Positions 7,167 through 14,725 of a stretch of 14,783 nucleotides of DNA are shown piece after piece. How positions within the stretch are numbered: position 1 is the first letter of the stretch; each line of letters opens with the position of its first letter. The notes under the pieces were generated by a model that saw only the letters and a list, made by a program, of their open reading frames with translations, was not told the DNA's origin and ran no database searches. Both the position numbers and the translations under genes were made by a program. Source of the DNA: JANPJV01 sp031425695 (GTDB taxonomy: Bacteria; Pseudomonadota; Gammaproteobacteria; Xanthomonadales; SZUA-5); the NCBI GenBank assembly GCA_031425695.1, contig JANPJV010000086.1, forward strand, positions 1 through 14,783. The letters are read 5' to 3'.

Positions 7167-8021
7167 ATGTCCAGCGCGCTGATGCAGATCCTTTCGCAGT
7201 CGTCCCACGCGGGTTTGCTCAAGGCTTGGCAGGGCGCGCTCGCGGCGGACACTCAGCGGGGTTCGGGACGAATTTCCCCGGAAGCGCTGCGCCTGCAGAC
7301 ATCGGAATTCCTCGAATTGCTGACCCACGCGAGCACGCAAGGCGGTGTCGACGAGGTCGACGGCGAAGCTTTCGTGTCGGTGCGGAGCTTTCTCGACGAG
7401 GTCTCGCGCACTCGCGCGATCCAGGGCTTTTCGGCCGATCAGACCGCCTACTTCATCCTGTCGCTGAAAAAGCCGCTGTTTAGTGAACTGATTGGCGTTG
7501 CGGGCAACGATGCCGCGATGCTCGGCGAGAGCCTTTCGGCGGCGACGCACCTGGTCGACCAGTTGGCCCTGCATACGGTCAGCGCATTCCAGAAAGCGCG
7601 CGAGCACGTCATCGAGCGGCAGCAGCAGGAATTGCTGGAACTGTCGACTCCTGTGGTGAAGCTGTGGGACGGCATATTGGCCTTGCCGATGATCGGAACG
7701 CTCGACAGCGCGCGCACGCAGATCGTCATGGAGTCGCTGCTGCAGCGCATCGCGGACACCGGCTCGGAGATCGCGATCATCGACATCACCGGCGTACCGA
7801 CGGTGGACACGCTGGTCGCGCAGCACCTGCTGAAGACGGTCACCGCGATCCGCCTGATGGGCGCCGAGTGCATCATTTCAGGCCTGCGACCGCAGATCGC
7901 GCAGACCATCGTGCACCTCGGTGTGGACCTCAATGGAGTGACCACCAAGGCCAGCCTCGCCGACGCGCTTTCCCTTGCGCTCAAGCGCACCGGGTTCGTC
8001 ATCTCGCGCAACAAGAGCTGA
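7167..8021 (+). CDS. rsbR: Stressosome sensor/scaffold RsbR (RsbRD-type)
   Basis: This 284-residue protein has an RsbRD-like helical N-terminal domain (about residues 10-145) and a C-terminal STAS domain (about 160-275). In the stressosome, N-terminal domains of RsbR paralogues project as sensory turrets and the STAS domains form the core with RsbS. By alignment from memory with Bacillus subtilis RsbRA, T215 in DITGVPTVDT corresponds to phospho-acceptor T205. S181 in IGTLDSART takes the place of T171. The motif GLRPQIAQTIVHLGVDL is typical of RsbR. ATG 7167 is preferred because family similarity starts close to it; ATG 7134 in the same frame would add 11 residues and would lie on the candidate -10 box. 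No strong Shine-Dalgarno is seen for either. It is the first gene of a six-gene operon. Confidence 0.92.
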   Translation: MSSALMQILSQSSHAGLLKAWQGALAADTQRGSGRISPEALRLQTSEFLELLTHASTQGGVDEVDGEAFVSVRSFLDEVSRTRAIQGFSADQTAYFILSLKKPLFSELIGVAGNDAAMLGESLSAATHLVDQLALHTVSAFQKAREHVIERQQQELLELSTPVVKLWDGILALPMIGTLDSARTQIVMESLLQRIADTGSEIAIIDITGVPTVDTLVAQHLLKTVTAIRLMGAECIISGLRPQIAQTIVHLGVDLNGVTTKASLADALSLALKRTGFVISRNKS

Positions 8022-8035
8022 GCGGGAGCCCTGAC

Positions 8036-8416
8036 ATGGAGCGTATCCCGATTCTGCGCATGGGCGAGTTCCTGCTGGTCACCATCCAGGTCGACCTGCA
8101 CGATCAGCTCGCGTTGACCCTGCAGGATGACCTGACCAGGAAGATCGAAAAAACCGGCGCGCGCGGCGTGCTCATCGACATTTCCGCGCTCGAGATCATC
8201 GATTCCTTCATCGGGCGAATCATTGCCGATACCTCGGCGATGTCGAGCATCCTCGACGCGCGCACGGTGCTGGTCGGGATGCAGCCGGCCGTTGCGATCA
8301 CCCTGGTCGAGCTCGGCCTGTCGCTGCCGGGCGTGCGCACGGCGCTCGATGTCGAGCGTGGCATGCGCATCCTGCGCGCGGGGATCGACGACGGAGCGGC
8401 CGATGACCGTCGTTGA
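8036..8416 (+). CDS. rsbS: Stressosome scaffold protein RsbS
   Basis: This is a 126-residue single STAS-domain protein, the usual RsbS length. With RsbR it forms the stressosome core, which holds the kinase RsbT in unstressed cells. Conserved stretches are IPILRMGEFLLVTIQVDLHD, TGARGVLIDISALEIIDSFI and VGMQPAVAITLVELGL. S57 in IIDSF corresponds to B. subtilis S59, whose phosphorylation by RsbT releases RsbT. The ATG at 8036 is preceded by GGGAG at 8023-8027. It lies 14 bases after rsbR and overlaps rsbT by 14 bases. A frame open further upstream is only a shadow inside rsbR. Confidence 0.95.
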   Translation: MERIPILRMGEFLLVTIQVDLHDQLALTLQDDLTRKIEKTGARGVLIDISALEIIDSFIGRIIADTSAMSSILDARTVLVGMQPAVAITLVELGLSLPGVRTALDVERGMRILRAGIDDGAADDRR

Positions 8417-8807
8417 ATCGGGTGCGCTGCCACTGCGTGACGAGCAAGACATCGTGCTGTCGCGACAGGCAGTGCGCCGCATGTGCCAGGAGATCCGCTT
8501 TGGCATCGTCGATCAGACCAAGTTCGTGACTGCTGCAAGCGAACTGGCGCGCAACACGGTGGTCTATGGGGGCGGGGGCGAGATGCGCTGGGAGCGCTTG
8601 CGCGACGGTGCGCGTGAAGGATTGCGCCTGTGCTTTGCCGATGAGGGCCCGGGGATCCCGGACATGACCCTCGCCATGACCGACGGCTGGACCTCCGGCA
8701 AGGGACTGGGACTCGGCCTTACTGGCGCCAAGCGCCTGGTCAATGAATTCTCGATCGACACCGCGGTGGGCAAAGGTACTCGCGTCACCGTTACCCGCTG
8801 GCGATAG
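8403..8807 (+). CDS. rsbT: Serine/threonine switch kinase RsbT
   Basis: This 134-residue GHKL-fold kinase phosphorylates RsbS and RsbR and, when released, activates a downstream partner (RsbU in Bacillus). The N box has N51 in SELARNTVVYGGGG. The G1 box is D80-EGPGI and the G2 box is GKGLGLGLTGAKRL at about 99-112, all intact, so it should be active. ATG 8403 is supported by GGAG at 8393-8396 and by alignment of the full domain. It overlaps rsbS by 14 bases and ends 4 bases before the next gene. No RsbU-like phosphatase with an RsbT-binding N-terminus is seen in this window, so its output target is open. Confidence 0.95.
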   Translation: MTVVESGALPLRDEQDIVLSRQAVRRMCQEIRFGIVDQTKFVTAASELARNTVVYGGGGEMRWERLRDGAREGLRLCFADEGPGIPDMTLAMTDGWTSGKGLGLGLTGAKRLVNEFSIDTAVGKGTRVTVTRWR

Positions 8808-8811
8808 TTGA

Positions 8812-9804
8812 GTGCTGCAACTGTGCATTCCGGTTCGCGAAGTCTCGCAGGTTGGTGAAGCCCGCCGCGCGGCAGCCAGGCTGTGTGCCGAGGCGCAGTT
8901 CGACGAACTTCGCCGTGGCCGCATCGCTATCGTCGTGACCGAGCTAGCCACCAATCTGGTCGCCCACGCCGGGGGTGGCGAGGTGTTGCTGCAACTGTTC
9001 GAGCACGCGGGTCGCATCGAATTCGAGGTACTCGCGATCGACCGTGGCCCGGGCATGCAGTTGCAACAATGCATGGTGGACGGGCATTCGACGCGGGGCA
9101 CGCCAGGGTGCGGGCTCGGTGCGATACAGCGACAATCCGACACATTCGATGCCTGGTCGAAGCAGGGTGCCGGGACGGTCGTATTCAGTCGCATCGCCAA
9201 GACCGGCGCCCCGCGCGCAAGCGCCTACGACTTCGGCGCGCTTGCGCAGCCGTATCCGGGCGAGATCGTCTGTGGCGATGGGTGGAAGCTGCGTGAGACT
9301 GAATCCAGCCTGTTGGTGCAACTGGTCGACGGCCTCGGTCACGGCCAGCCTGCCGCCGATGCGGCCCATGCAGCGGCAATTGCATTCGACAGCGCCCCGC
9401 GCACGCAGCCCGCGGCCGTGTTGGAACATGCGCACGCGCGCCTGAGCGGCACGCGCGGTGCCGCCATCGCGGTCGCTCTGATCGATGGCAGCAGCCGGCT
9501 GTGCTACGCCGGGATCGGCAATATTGCTGGTAGCCTTTTGGACGATGGCGGCTCGCGTGGGCTTGCCTCGCACAACGGAACCGGTGGCGTGCAGTTGCGG
9601 AAACTGCAGGAGTTCGAGTACCCATGGCGGGAGGATTCAACTTTGGTCATGCATAGCGACGGGCTGCAGACCCGCTGGCGTCTGGACAATTACCCGGGAT
9701 TGCGCCAATGCCATCCGGCGGTAATTGCCGGTGTGCTCTATCGCGACTTTCGGCGCGGCCGTGACGATGTCAGCGTGCTGGTTGCCAGCCGGGCCAGGCA
9801 TTGA
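8812..9804 (+). CDS. Fusion of RsbW-like ATPase domain and RsbX/SpoIIE-type phosphatase
   Basis: This 330-residue protein has two domains. Residues 1-130 form a GHKL ATPase fold like the anti-sigma kinases RsbW/RsbT: N box E44-LATN48, G1 box DRGPGM at 77-82, and a degenerate G2 box GCGLGAIQR at 99-107. Residues about 145-328 form a PP2C/SpoIIE-type phosphatase with CGDGW (D156), VDGLGHG (D173), HSDGL (D283) and GRDDVSVLV (D318/D319), the metal-binding aspartates of the fold. By position and domain it is the RsbX equivalent that dephosphorylates RsbR/RsbS and resets the stressosome. The ATPase half could bind RsbS- or RsbV-like STAS proteins. The GTG start lies 4 bases after rsbT, and the TGA overlaps the next ATG by one base. 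Whether the ATPase half is a working kinase is unclear. Confidence 0.88.
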   Translation: MLQLCIPVREVSQVGEARRAAARLCAEAQFDELRRGRIAIVVTELATNLVAHAGGGEVLLQLFEHAGRIEFEVLAIDRGPGMQLQQCMVDGHSTRGTPGCGLGAIQRQSDTFDAWSKQGAGTVVFSRIAKTGAPRASAYDFGALAQPYPGEIVCGDGWKLRETESSLLVQLVDGLGHGQPAADAAHAAAIAFDSAPRTQPAAVLEHAHARLSGTRGAAIAVALIDGSSRLCYAGIGNIAGSLLDDGGSRGLASHNGTGGVQLRKLQEFEYPWREDSTLVMHSDGLQTRWRLDNYPGLRQCHPAVIAGVLYRDFRRGRDDVSVLVASRARH

Positions 9805-10682
9805 TGAGCGAGCTCGATCTCACGGCCGAGTGCGCGCGCTTGACCGCCAGTCTCGCGGCCAGCGAAAAGCACAATGCCGCGCTATCGGCCGAGCTCGACG
9901 AAACCAATCGTGGCGTGGTCGCCCTGTATTCGGAAATCGACGACAAGAATATGCGGCTGGCCGAAGCCTCGGAACTCAAGAGCCGTTTCCTGTCTTACAT
10001 GAGCCACGAATTCCGGACGCCGCTCGGCGCGATCCGCAGTATCGCGAGGTTGCTGTCTGATCAAATGGACGGGCCGCTCAGTGAAGAGCAGCTCAAGCAA
10101 GTCGGCTTCATTCAGACCTCGGCGCGCGAACTGACTGCGCTGGTGGATGACCTTTTGGACCTGGCCAAGATCGAGGCCGGGCGCGTCACTGTTTCACCAG
10201 ATTGGTTCGATCTTGTCGACATGTTCGCGGCATTACGCGGAATGTTCCGGCCGATCCTGGAATCGGACGCGGTGAGCCTGGTGTTCGAACCATCCGACGA
10301 GTTGCCGCGCGCGTTCACGGACAACCAGAAGCTGTCGCAGATCCTGCGCAATTTCATCAGCAATGCGCTCAAGTTCACGACCGCGGGCGAAGTACGCATC
10401 AGTGCCCACCTCGACGGTCCCGACTGGGTGATTTTCTCGGTGGCCGACACTGGCATCGGGATCGCAGCCGAGCATCTCGACGCGCTCTTCAACGATTACG
10501 TGCAGGTCGATTCGCCCATCCAGAAGCGCCTGCGCGGGACCGGTCTTGGCCTGTCCCTGAGCCGCAAGCTCGCTGAACTGCTCGGCGGCCGGGTTTGGGC
10601 GACCAGCACTCCCGGCAAAGGTTCGGTCTTCAGCGTCGCTATTCCACTGCGTCTGGATCCTGCAATGGAGGCGCCGACTTGA
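9804..10682 (+). CDS. Soluble sensor histidine kinase linked to the stressosome
   Basis: This 292-residue kinase has no membrane helix. Residues 1-60 form a coiled coil rich in Glu, Ala and Leu. HisKA follows with the acceptor H68 in SYMSHEFRTPLGAI. The HATPase_c domain has N187 in FISNALKF, G1 DTGIGI at 215-220 and G2 GTGLGLSLS at 245-253. The N-terminus carries no PAS or GAF sensor, so the input is probably a protein partner such as RsbT or the stressosome. ATG 9804 is chosen over the TTG at 9801; it overlaps the previous stop (TGATG). The gene overlaps the next by TTGA. The natural phosphate acceptor is a receiver domain of the adjacent hybrid kinase, by inference. Confidence 0.93.
   Translation: MSELDLTAECARLTASLAASEKHNAALSAELDETNRGVVALYSEIDDKNMRLAEASELKSRFLSYMSHEFRTPLGAIRSIARLLSDQMDGPLSEEQLKQVGFIQTSARELTALVDDLLDLAKIEAGRVTVSPDWFDLVDMFAALRGMFRPILESDAVSLVFEPSDELPRAFTDNQKLSQILRNFISNALKFTTAGEVRISAHLDGPDWVIFSVADTGIGIAAEHLDALFNDYVQVDSPIQKRLRGTGLGLSLSRKLAELLGGRVWATSTPGKGSVFSVAIPLRLDPAMEAPT
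10667..10671 (+). promoter_or_regulatory. Shine-Dalgarno that decides the TTG start of the hybrid kinase
   Basis: GGAGG lies 7 bases before TTG 10679. This is the strongest ribosome-binding site in the operon. It supports a TTG start overlapping the previous stop (TTGA) rather than the longer frame open upstream to 10595. Confidence 0.7.
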
Positions 10683-12586
10683 GTGCGCCGGTCGCTCGCA
10701 TCCTGGTGGTCGACGACAATCCGGCGACCTGCTATGCCACGTCTCGGGTGCTCAGCGCGGCCGGGTATGCAGTGGTCGCGGCGATTGACGGTGCCCAGGC
10801 ACTGAGCCTCGCGCGCGGCGCGATTGACCTGGTCATTCTCGACATCAATCTGCCGGATATCGACGGTTTCGAAGTCGCGCGACGGCTACGCATCGATCCG
10901 CGCAGCTCACGGCTGCCGATCGTGCACTTGTCGGCGACATTGACCGGCGACGCGAACAAGGCAGAGGGCCTTGCGGCCGGGTCCGACAGCTATCTCGAAC
11001 ACCCGGTCGAGCCGCAGGTGCTCCTCGGCACCGTGCGCGCGTTTCTGCGCACGCGGCGTGCGGAAGAGATCGTCCGCGCCAGCGAAGCGCGGTTTCGCGG
11101 CGTGTTCGATCTTGCTTCCAATGGGATCATGCTCACCGCTCGCACCGGCGTGTGCCTCGAAGCCAATCCGGCGATGTGCCAGATACTTGGCCGCACTCGT
11201 GAGGAACTGGTGGGAATGAACACCATTGAGCTGCAAGTCTTCGACGAGGCGACGGTCGGCGCGGTGAGCGCGATCATCGACACCGAAGGAACTTGGCAGG
11301 GCTACCTGCCGCTGTTACGGGGAGATGGCAGCATTGCCGAGCTCGAGTGGCGCATCAGCCAATCGGCCGATAGCGATCTGCGCGTCGCGGTCGCCACCGA
11401 CATCGGCGACCGGCGTCGGCTGGAAAGCGCGCGCGAAGATATTTACGAACGCGAGCGCGCAGCACGCGCCGAGGCTGAGCGTGTCAACCGCATCAAGGAC
11501 GAATTCCTGGCTACGCTCTCGCATGAGCTGCGCAATCCGCTCAACGCAATCGTCGGCTGGGCGAATGTGCTGCTGCGTAGTGGCGTGACCGATGATCTCA
11601 AGCAGGCGGTGGTTGCGATCGACCGCAACGCGCGCATGCAGGCCCAGTTGATCTCCGATCTGCTGGACGTTTCACGAATCGCCTCTGGCAAGCTCGATCT
11701 CGAGCGGAACCCGCTGCGCCTGGATCAGATCGTGGCCGCCGCGCTACAGAGTGTGCAGCCGATGGCTGCAGCAAAAGGGGTACATCTGCAGGCACCGGCC
11801 GTGGTCCCGGTCACGGTCGACGGCGATAGCGCGCGCCTGCAGCAAGTACTTTGGAACCTGCTCAGCAATGCCGTGAAATTCACGCCCGCGGGCGGGATCG
11901 TCACGGTTGCGATCAGCGAACACGCCGGGAGCGCAGTGGTGACGGTCAGCGACACCGGCAAGGGCGTTTCAGCAGACTTTCTCCCGCATATCTTCGAACG
12001 CTTCCGCCAGGAGCAATCGGACTCCCGCAAGTCGTATAGCGGGCTGGGGCTGGGCCTGGCGATTGCGCAGCACCTGGTCGGCCTGCACGGGGGCAACATC
12101 GAGGCGCAGAGCGACGGCGAGGGTTGCGGTGCGCGATTCGTCGTCACCTTGCCGCAATTGAGTGGGGTCGCGATTGAGGTTCAGCCAGAGCCGACAGTGG
12201 CCCCGGCTGCGCGACTGGACGGTATCCGCGTGCTGGTCGTGGACGATGATGCCGACACGCGCGCCCTGATGATGAGGTTGCTCGGCGACGCCGGCGCCGA
12301 GGTCGGCGAAAGCGACCATGTCGCGCACGCCCTCGAGATGCTGGAAAACTTCGAACCACAAGTGCTGGTGAGCGACATCGGCATGGCGGTCCGCGACGGC
12401 TACGACCTGATTCGCAAAGTCCGCGAGACACGCCCCGCAAGCGCCTTGCCTGCGGTAGCAGTCACCGCCTTCGCGCGTGCCGAAGACCGCCAGCAGGCAC
12501 TGCAGGCGGGCTTCCAGGAACACCTGACCAAGCCGATCGATGCACACCAGATGCTGGGGCTGGTGGCGAAGCTGGTGCGCAGGTGA
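10679..12586 (+). CDS. Hybrid kinase REC-PAS-HisKA-HATPase-REC
   Basis: This 635-residue soluble protein has, in order: REC1 (about 5-125, acceptor D55, acidic pair D12/D13, S85), PAS (about 133-245), a coiled linker, HisKA (H282 in LSHELRNPLNAI), HATPase_c (N397, G1 DTGKGV at 425-430, G2 GLGLGLA around 455-461) and REC2 (about 515-633, D522/D523, D566, T596, K618). In REC1 the conserved lysine of the KP motif is replaced by H108 (LEHPV), so REC1 may signal abnormally or be a docking domain. There is no DNA-binding or Hpt domain, so a phosphorelay would need partners elsewhere. It is the last gene of the stressosome operon and follows the other kinase with a 4-base overlap. Signals could pass from that kinase to REC1 and then to this kinase core. 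Confidence 0.93.
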   Translation: MSAPVARILVVDDNPATCYATSRVLSAAGYAVVAAIDGAQALSLARGAIDLVILDINLPDIDGFEVARRLRIDPRSSRLPIVHLSATLTGDANKAEGLAAGSDSYLEHPVEPQVLLGTVRAFLRTRRAEEIVRASEARFRGVFDLASNGIMLTARTGVCLEANPAMCQILGRTREELVGMNTIELQVFDEATVGAVSAIIDTEGTWQGYLPLLRGDGSIAELEWRISQSADSDLRVAVATDIGDRRRLESAREDIYERERAARAEAERVNRIKDEFLATLSHELRNPLNAIVGWANVLLRSGVTDDLKQAVVAIDRNARMQAQLISDLLDVSRIASGKLDLERNPLRLDQIVAAALQSVQPMAAAKGVHLQAPAVVPVTVDGDSARLQQVLWNLLSNAVKFTPAGGIVTVAISEHAGSAVVTVSDTGKGVSADFLPHIFERFRQEQSDSRKSYSGLGLGLAIAQHLVGLHGGNIEAQSDGEGCGARFVVTLPQLSGVAIEVQPEPTVAPAARLDGIRVLVVDDDADTRALMMRLLGDAGAEVGESDHVAHALEMLENFEPQVLVSDIGMAVRDGYDLIRKVRETRPASALPAVAVTAFARAEDRQQALQAGFQEHLTKPIDAHQMLGLVAKLVRR

Positions 12587-12621
12587 GGACAGCGACGCAC
12601 AGAGGCCAAGCAGAGCATTTT

Positions 12622-12706
12622 ATCCACAGATTTCGAAGATTTGCGCAGATTAAAAGGCACTCTGCCCTACGCTCTTAATCTGCGAACATCTGCGAAATCT
12701 GTGGAT
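12622..12706. repeat. Long inverted repeat between convergent operons
   Basis: The arms 12622-12653 and 12675-12706 are 32 bases each and are reverse complements at about 29 positions, with a 21-base loop. The arms begin ATCCACAGATTTCG and end GCAGATTAA. Inside the right arm ATCTGCGAA recurs as a short imperfect tandem (ATCTGCGAAC, ATCTGCGAA, ATCTGTGG). Weaker symmetry extends outward. It sits between the stop of the hybrid kinase (+) and the stop of the DUF1415 gene (-), so the hairpin could end transcription from both sides, although neither side has a classic uninterrupted U tract. It may equally be a dispersed intergenic repeat. The rest of 12587-12741 shows nothing else. Confidence 0.85.
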
Positions 12707-12741
12707 GAATCTTGCTCTTCGCTCTGATGCCTTTGGGTGGC

Positions 12742-13293
12742 CTACGCCCAGAGCTTCGCCCAACCCGCGAGACTCAGCTTGCGCAGGGTCTCGATGTTGC
12801 GCTCGAAGATCTGGTCGGTGTCGGGATGCAGCTCGACGGCACGCTCGACTGAGGCTTCGCGCAGCAGGTGCAGGATCGGATACGGCGCGCGGTTGCTGTA
12901 GTTCTCGATGTCGTCTGGTGCACTGTCCGCGAACTGATAATCGGGATGGAAGCTGGCGACCTGGATCAGGCCTTCGAGCTGCAGGCCTTCGACGGCGGCG
13001 TCGGCAGCCTCGAGAAAATCGTTGAAATCGAGGAAATCGTTGAGCACCTGCGGATGGATCAGCAGCGTCGTCTCGACATCCTCTGGATCGCTGAGCTGGA
13101 GCGACTGCAGCTCGGTCACGAGGTCATCGACCAGGGCCTCCGCGGTGGTTGCATGGCTCACGCGGTAGCGGATGCGCTCTGCGGTGAACGGCGCGCGCGC
13201 GAACGGGCACAGGTTCAACCCGACCACGGCGCGCTCCACCCAGCGCCGGGTCAGGGCGATCACCGTGCTGTCGGCGCTGTCGATGTCACTCAT
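12742..13293 (-). CDS. DUF1415 family protein
   Basis: This 183-residue cytoplasmic protein matches the DUF1415 family of gamma- and betaproteobacteria. It begins with VIALTRRWVERAVVGLNLCP and FARAPF. It also contains ETTLLIHPQVLNDFLDFNDF, VASFHPDYQFAD and a C-terminal SNRAPYPILHLLREASVERA, all typical of the family. Conserved Cys and His residues (NLCPFA, FHPDYQF) suggest metal or nucleotide binding, but no activity has been established to my knowledge. ATG at 13293 overlaps the dbpA stop as ATGA, so it is translated from the dbpA transcript. A longer frame open upstream is inside dbpA and is not used. Confidence 0.92.
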   Translation of the reverse strand: MSDIDSADSTVIALTRRWVERAVVGLNLCPFARAPFTAERIRYRVSHATTAEALVDDLVTELQSLQLSDPEDVETTLLIHPQVLNDFLDFNDFLEAADAAVEGLQLEGLIQVASFHPDYQFADSAPDDIENYSNRAPYPILHLLREASVERAVELHPDTDQIFERNIETLRKLSLAGWAKLWA

Positions 13294-14660
13294 ATCTGGC
13301 GCACCCGCAGCTTGCGGCCTTTGATCTTGCCGGCCTTGAGGCGCGACAAGGCTTCGGCCGCCCGGCTGTGCGCGACCGCAACGTACGAGCGCGTGGCGAA
13401 CACGTCGATCTTGCCGATCACGGTGGCTGGCAGGCCGGCGTCGCCCGTGAGCGCGCCGAGGATATCGCCCGGACGCAACTTTTCCGTGCGCCCGGCATCG
13501 ATGCACAAGGTGATGTTGGCCGCGGGTCCAAGATTGCGCGGACGCGCCAGGGTCGGCGACTTGCGCCAGCTGAGCTTGCTCCCCTGCTCTTTCTCGATCG
13601 CGATGGCCCGCGGCATTTCGCGCGGCGTGACCAGGCTCAGCGCCAGCCCGTCCATGCCCATGCGCCCGGTCCGGCCGATGCGATGCAGATAGTCGTTGGG
13701 ATCCGGCGGCAATTCGTAGTTGATCACCGCGCCGAGATCCTTGATGTCGAGCCCGCGCGCGGCGACGTCAGTGGCGACCAGGATTTGGCAGCTGCGATTT
13801 GAAAAGCGCACCAGGATTTCGTCGCGTTCGCGCTGGTCGATCTCCCCATGCAGCGCCAGCGCCGAAAAGCCGAGCGCACCGAGTGCCGCGACTAAGTCTT
13901 CGGTATCACGGCGCATGTTGCAGAAGACCACGCTCGATTCCGGCCGGTGCTCGCCGAGCACATTGGCCAGCGCCAGCGGCTTGTTCGACAAATCGACTTC
14001 ATAGAAATGCTGGGTGATCGCAGGCTGCTCGGCCTCGCCGCCGACGGTCACCTCGAGCGGATCGCGCAACACCAACTGCGCCATGTCCCGGATCTCGGCC
14101 GGAAAGGTCGCTGAAAACAACAGGCTCTGGCGATCCTTCGCGGTCTTGCCGACGATCTCGAGGATCGCTTCGGAGAAGCCCATGTCAAGCATGCGATCCG
14201 CCTCGTCCAGCACCAGCACCTTGATGCCGCCGAGGTGCAGCGCCTTCTTGCGACTGAGTTCCTGGATGCGCCCCGGCGTCCCGACCACGACGTGCGGATC
14301 GTGCACCAGCGACGCCAACTGCGGCCGCAGCGGAATGCCCCCGCAGAGGATCAGCAGCTTGAGATTGGGGATGCCGATCGCGAGCCGCCGGATCTCCTTC
14401 GCGACTTGATCCGCGAGCTCCCGCGTCGGGCACAACACCAGCGCTTGCGCGCGCGTAACCGAGGGATCGATGCGCTGCAGCAGGCCGATGCCAAAGGCCA
14501 CCGTCTTGCCACTGCCTGTCGGCGCCTGCGCAATCAGATCCCGCCCAGCCAGGATATCCGGCAGGCTCTGCGCCTGGATCGGCGTCATCTGCGTGTAGCC
14601 CGCCGCCTCGAGCCCCGGAACCAGCGCGGGGTCCAACTTCAAAGTAGAAAATTCATTCAT
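13290..14660 (-). CDS. dbpA: DEAD-box ATP-dependent RNA helicase DbpA
   Basis: This 456-residue DEAD-box helicase acts in 50S ribosome assembly by binding hairpin 92 of 23S rRNA. The Q motif is at about 22-32 (YTQMTPIQAQS), Walker A APTGSGKT at 46-53, motif Ia PTREL at 78-82, TPGR at 128-131, DEAD at 152-155, SAT at 183-185, ARGLD at 301-305 and HRIGRTGR at 326-333. Residues about 383-456 are the DbpA RNA-binding domain, with GDILGALTG, IGKIDVFATRSYVAVA and GKIKGRKLRVR. This distinguishes it from other DEAD-box helicases, and its length equals the family's. ATG 14660 gives the expected N-terminus MNEFSTLKL; no clear Shine-Dalgarno is seen, and the start lies in a palindrome. It overlaps the downstream DUF1415 gene by 4 bases. 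Confidence 0.97.
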   Translation of the reverse strand: MNEFSTLKLDPALVPGLEAAGYTQMTPIQAQSLPDILAGRDLIAQAPTGSGKTVAFGIGLLQRIDPSVTRAQALVLCPTRELADQVAKEIRRLAIGIPNLKLLILCGGIPLRPQLASLVHDPHVVVGTPGRIQELSRKKALHLGGIKVLVLDEADRMLDMGFSEAILEIVGKTAKDRQSLLFSATFPAEIRDMAQLVLRDPLEVTVGGEAEQPAITQHFYEVDLSNKPLALANVLGEHRPESSVVFCNMRRDTEDLVAALGALGFSALALHGEIDQRERDEILVRFSNRSCQILVATDVAARGLDIKDLGAVINYELPPDPNDYLHRIGRTGRMGMDGLALSLVTPREMPRAIAIEKEQGSKLSWRKSPTLARPRNLGPAANITLCIDAGRTEKLRPGDILGALTGDAGLPATVIGKIDVFATRSYVAVAHSRAAEALSRLKAGKIKGRKLRVRQI

Positions 14661-14670
14661 CCGCGGATGA
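14657..14670. promoter_or_regulatory. Perfect palindrome over the dbpA start codon
   Basis: TCATCCGCGGATGA is a perfect 14-base palindrome and contains the dbpA ATG. In mRNA it could form a 5-base-pair stem with a CGCG loop that partly hides the start codon. It could also be a protein-binding site or chance in GC-rich DNA. Confidence 0.4.
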
Positions 14671-14725
14671 TCGCAGGAAAGGCGTGCGTGTCGGCTCTAG
14701 GCTTTGGAGATCAAAGGCCTTTCTT

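Noticed and set aside
7664..8035. Upstream extension of rsbS
   Set aside because: The frame is open but runs inside rsbR. RsbS length, family N-terminus and a GGGAG site all support ATG 8036.
13294..13506. Upstream extension of the DUF1415 gene
   Set aside because: It lies inside dbpA in another frame; ATG 13293 overlaps the dbpA stop and begins the conserved region.
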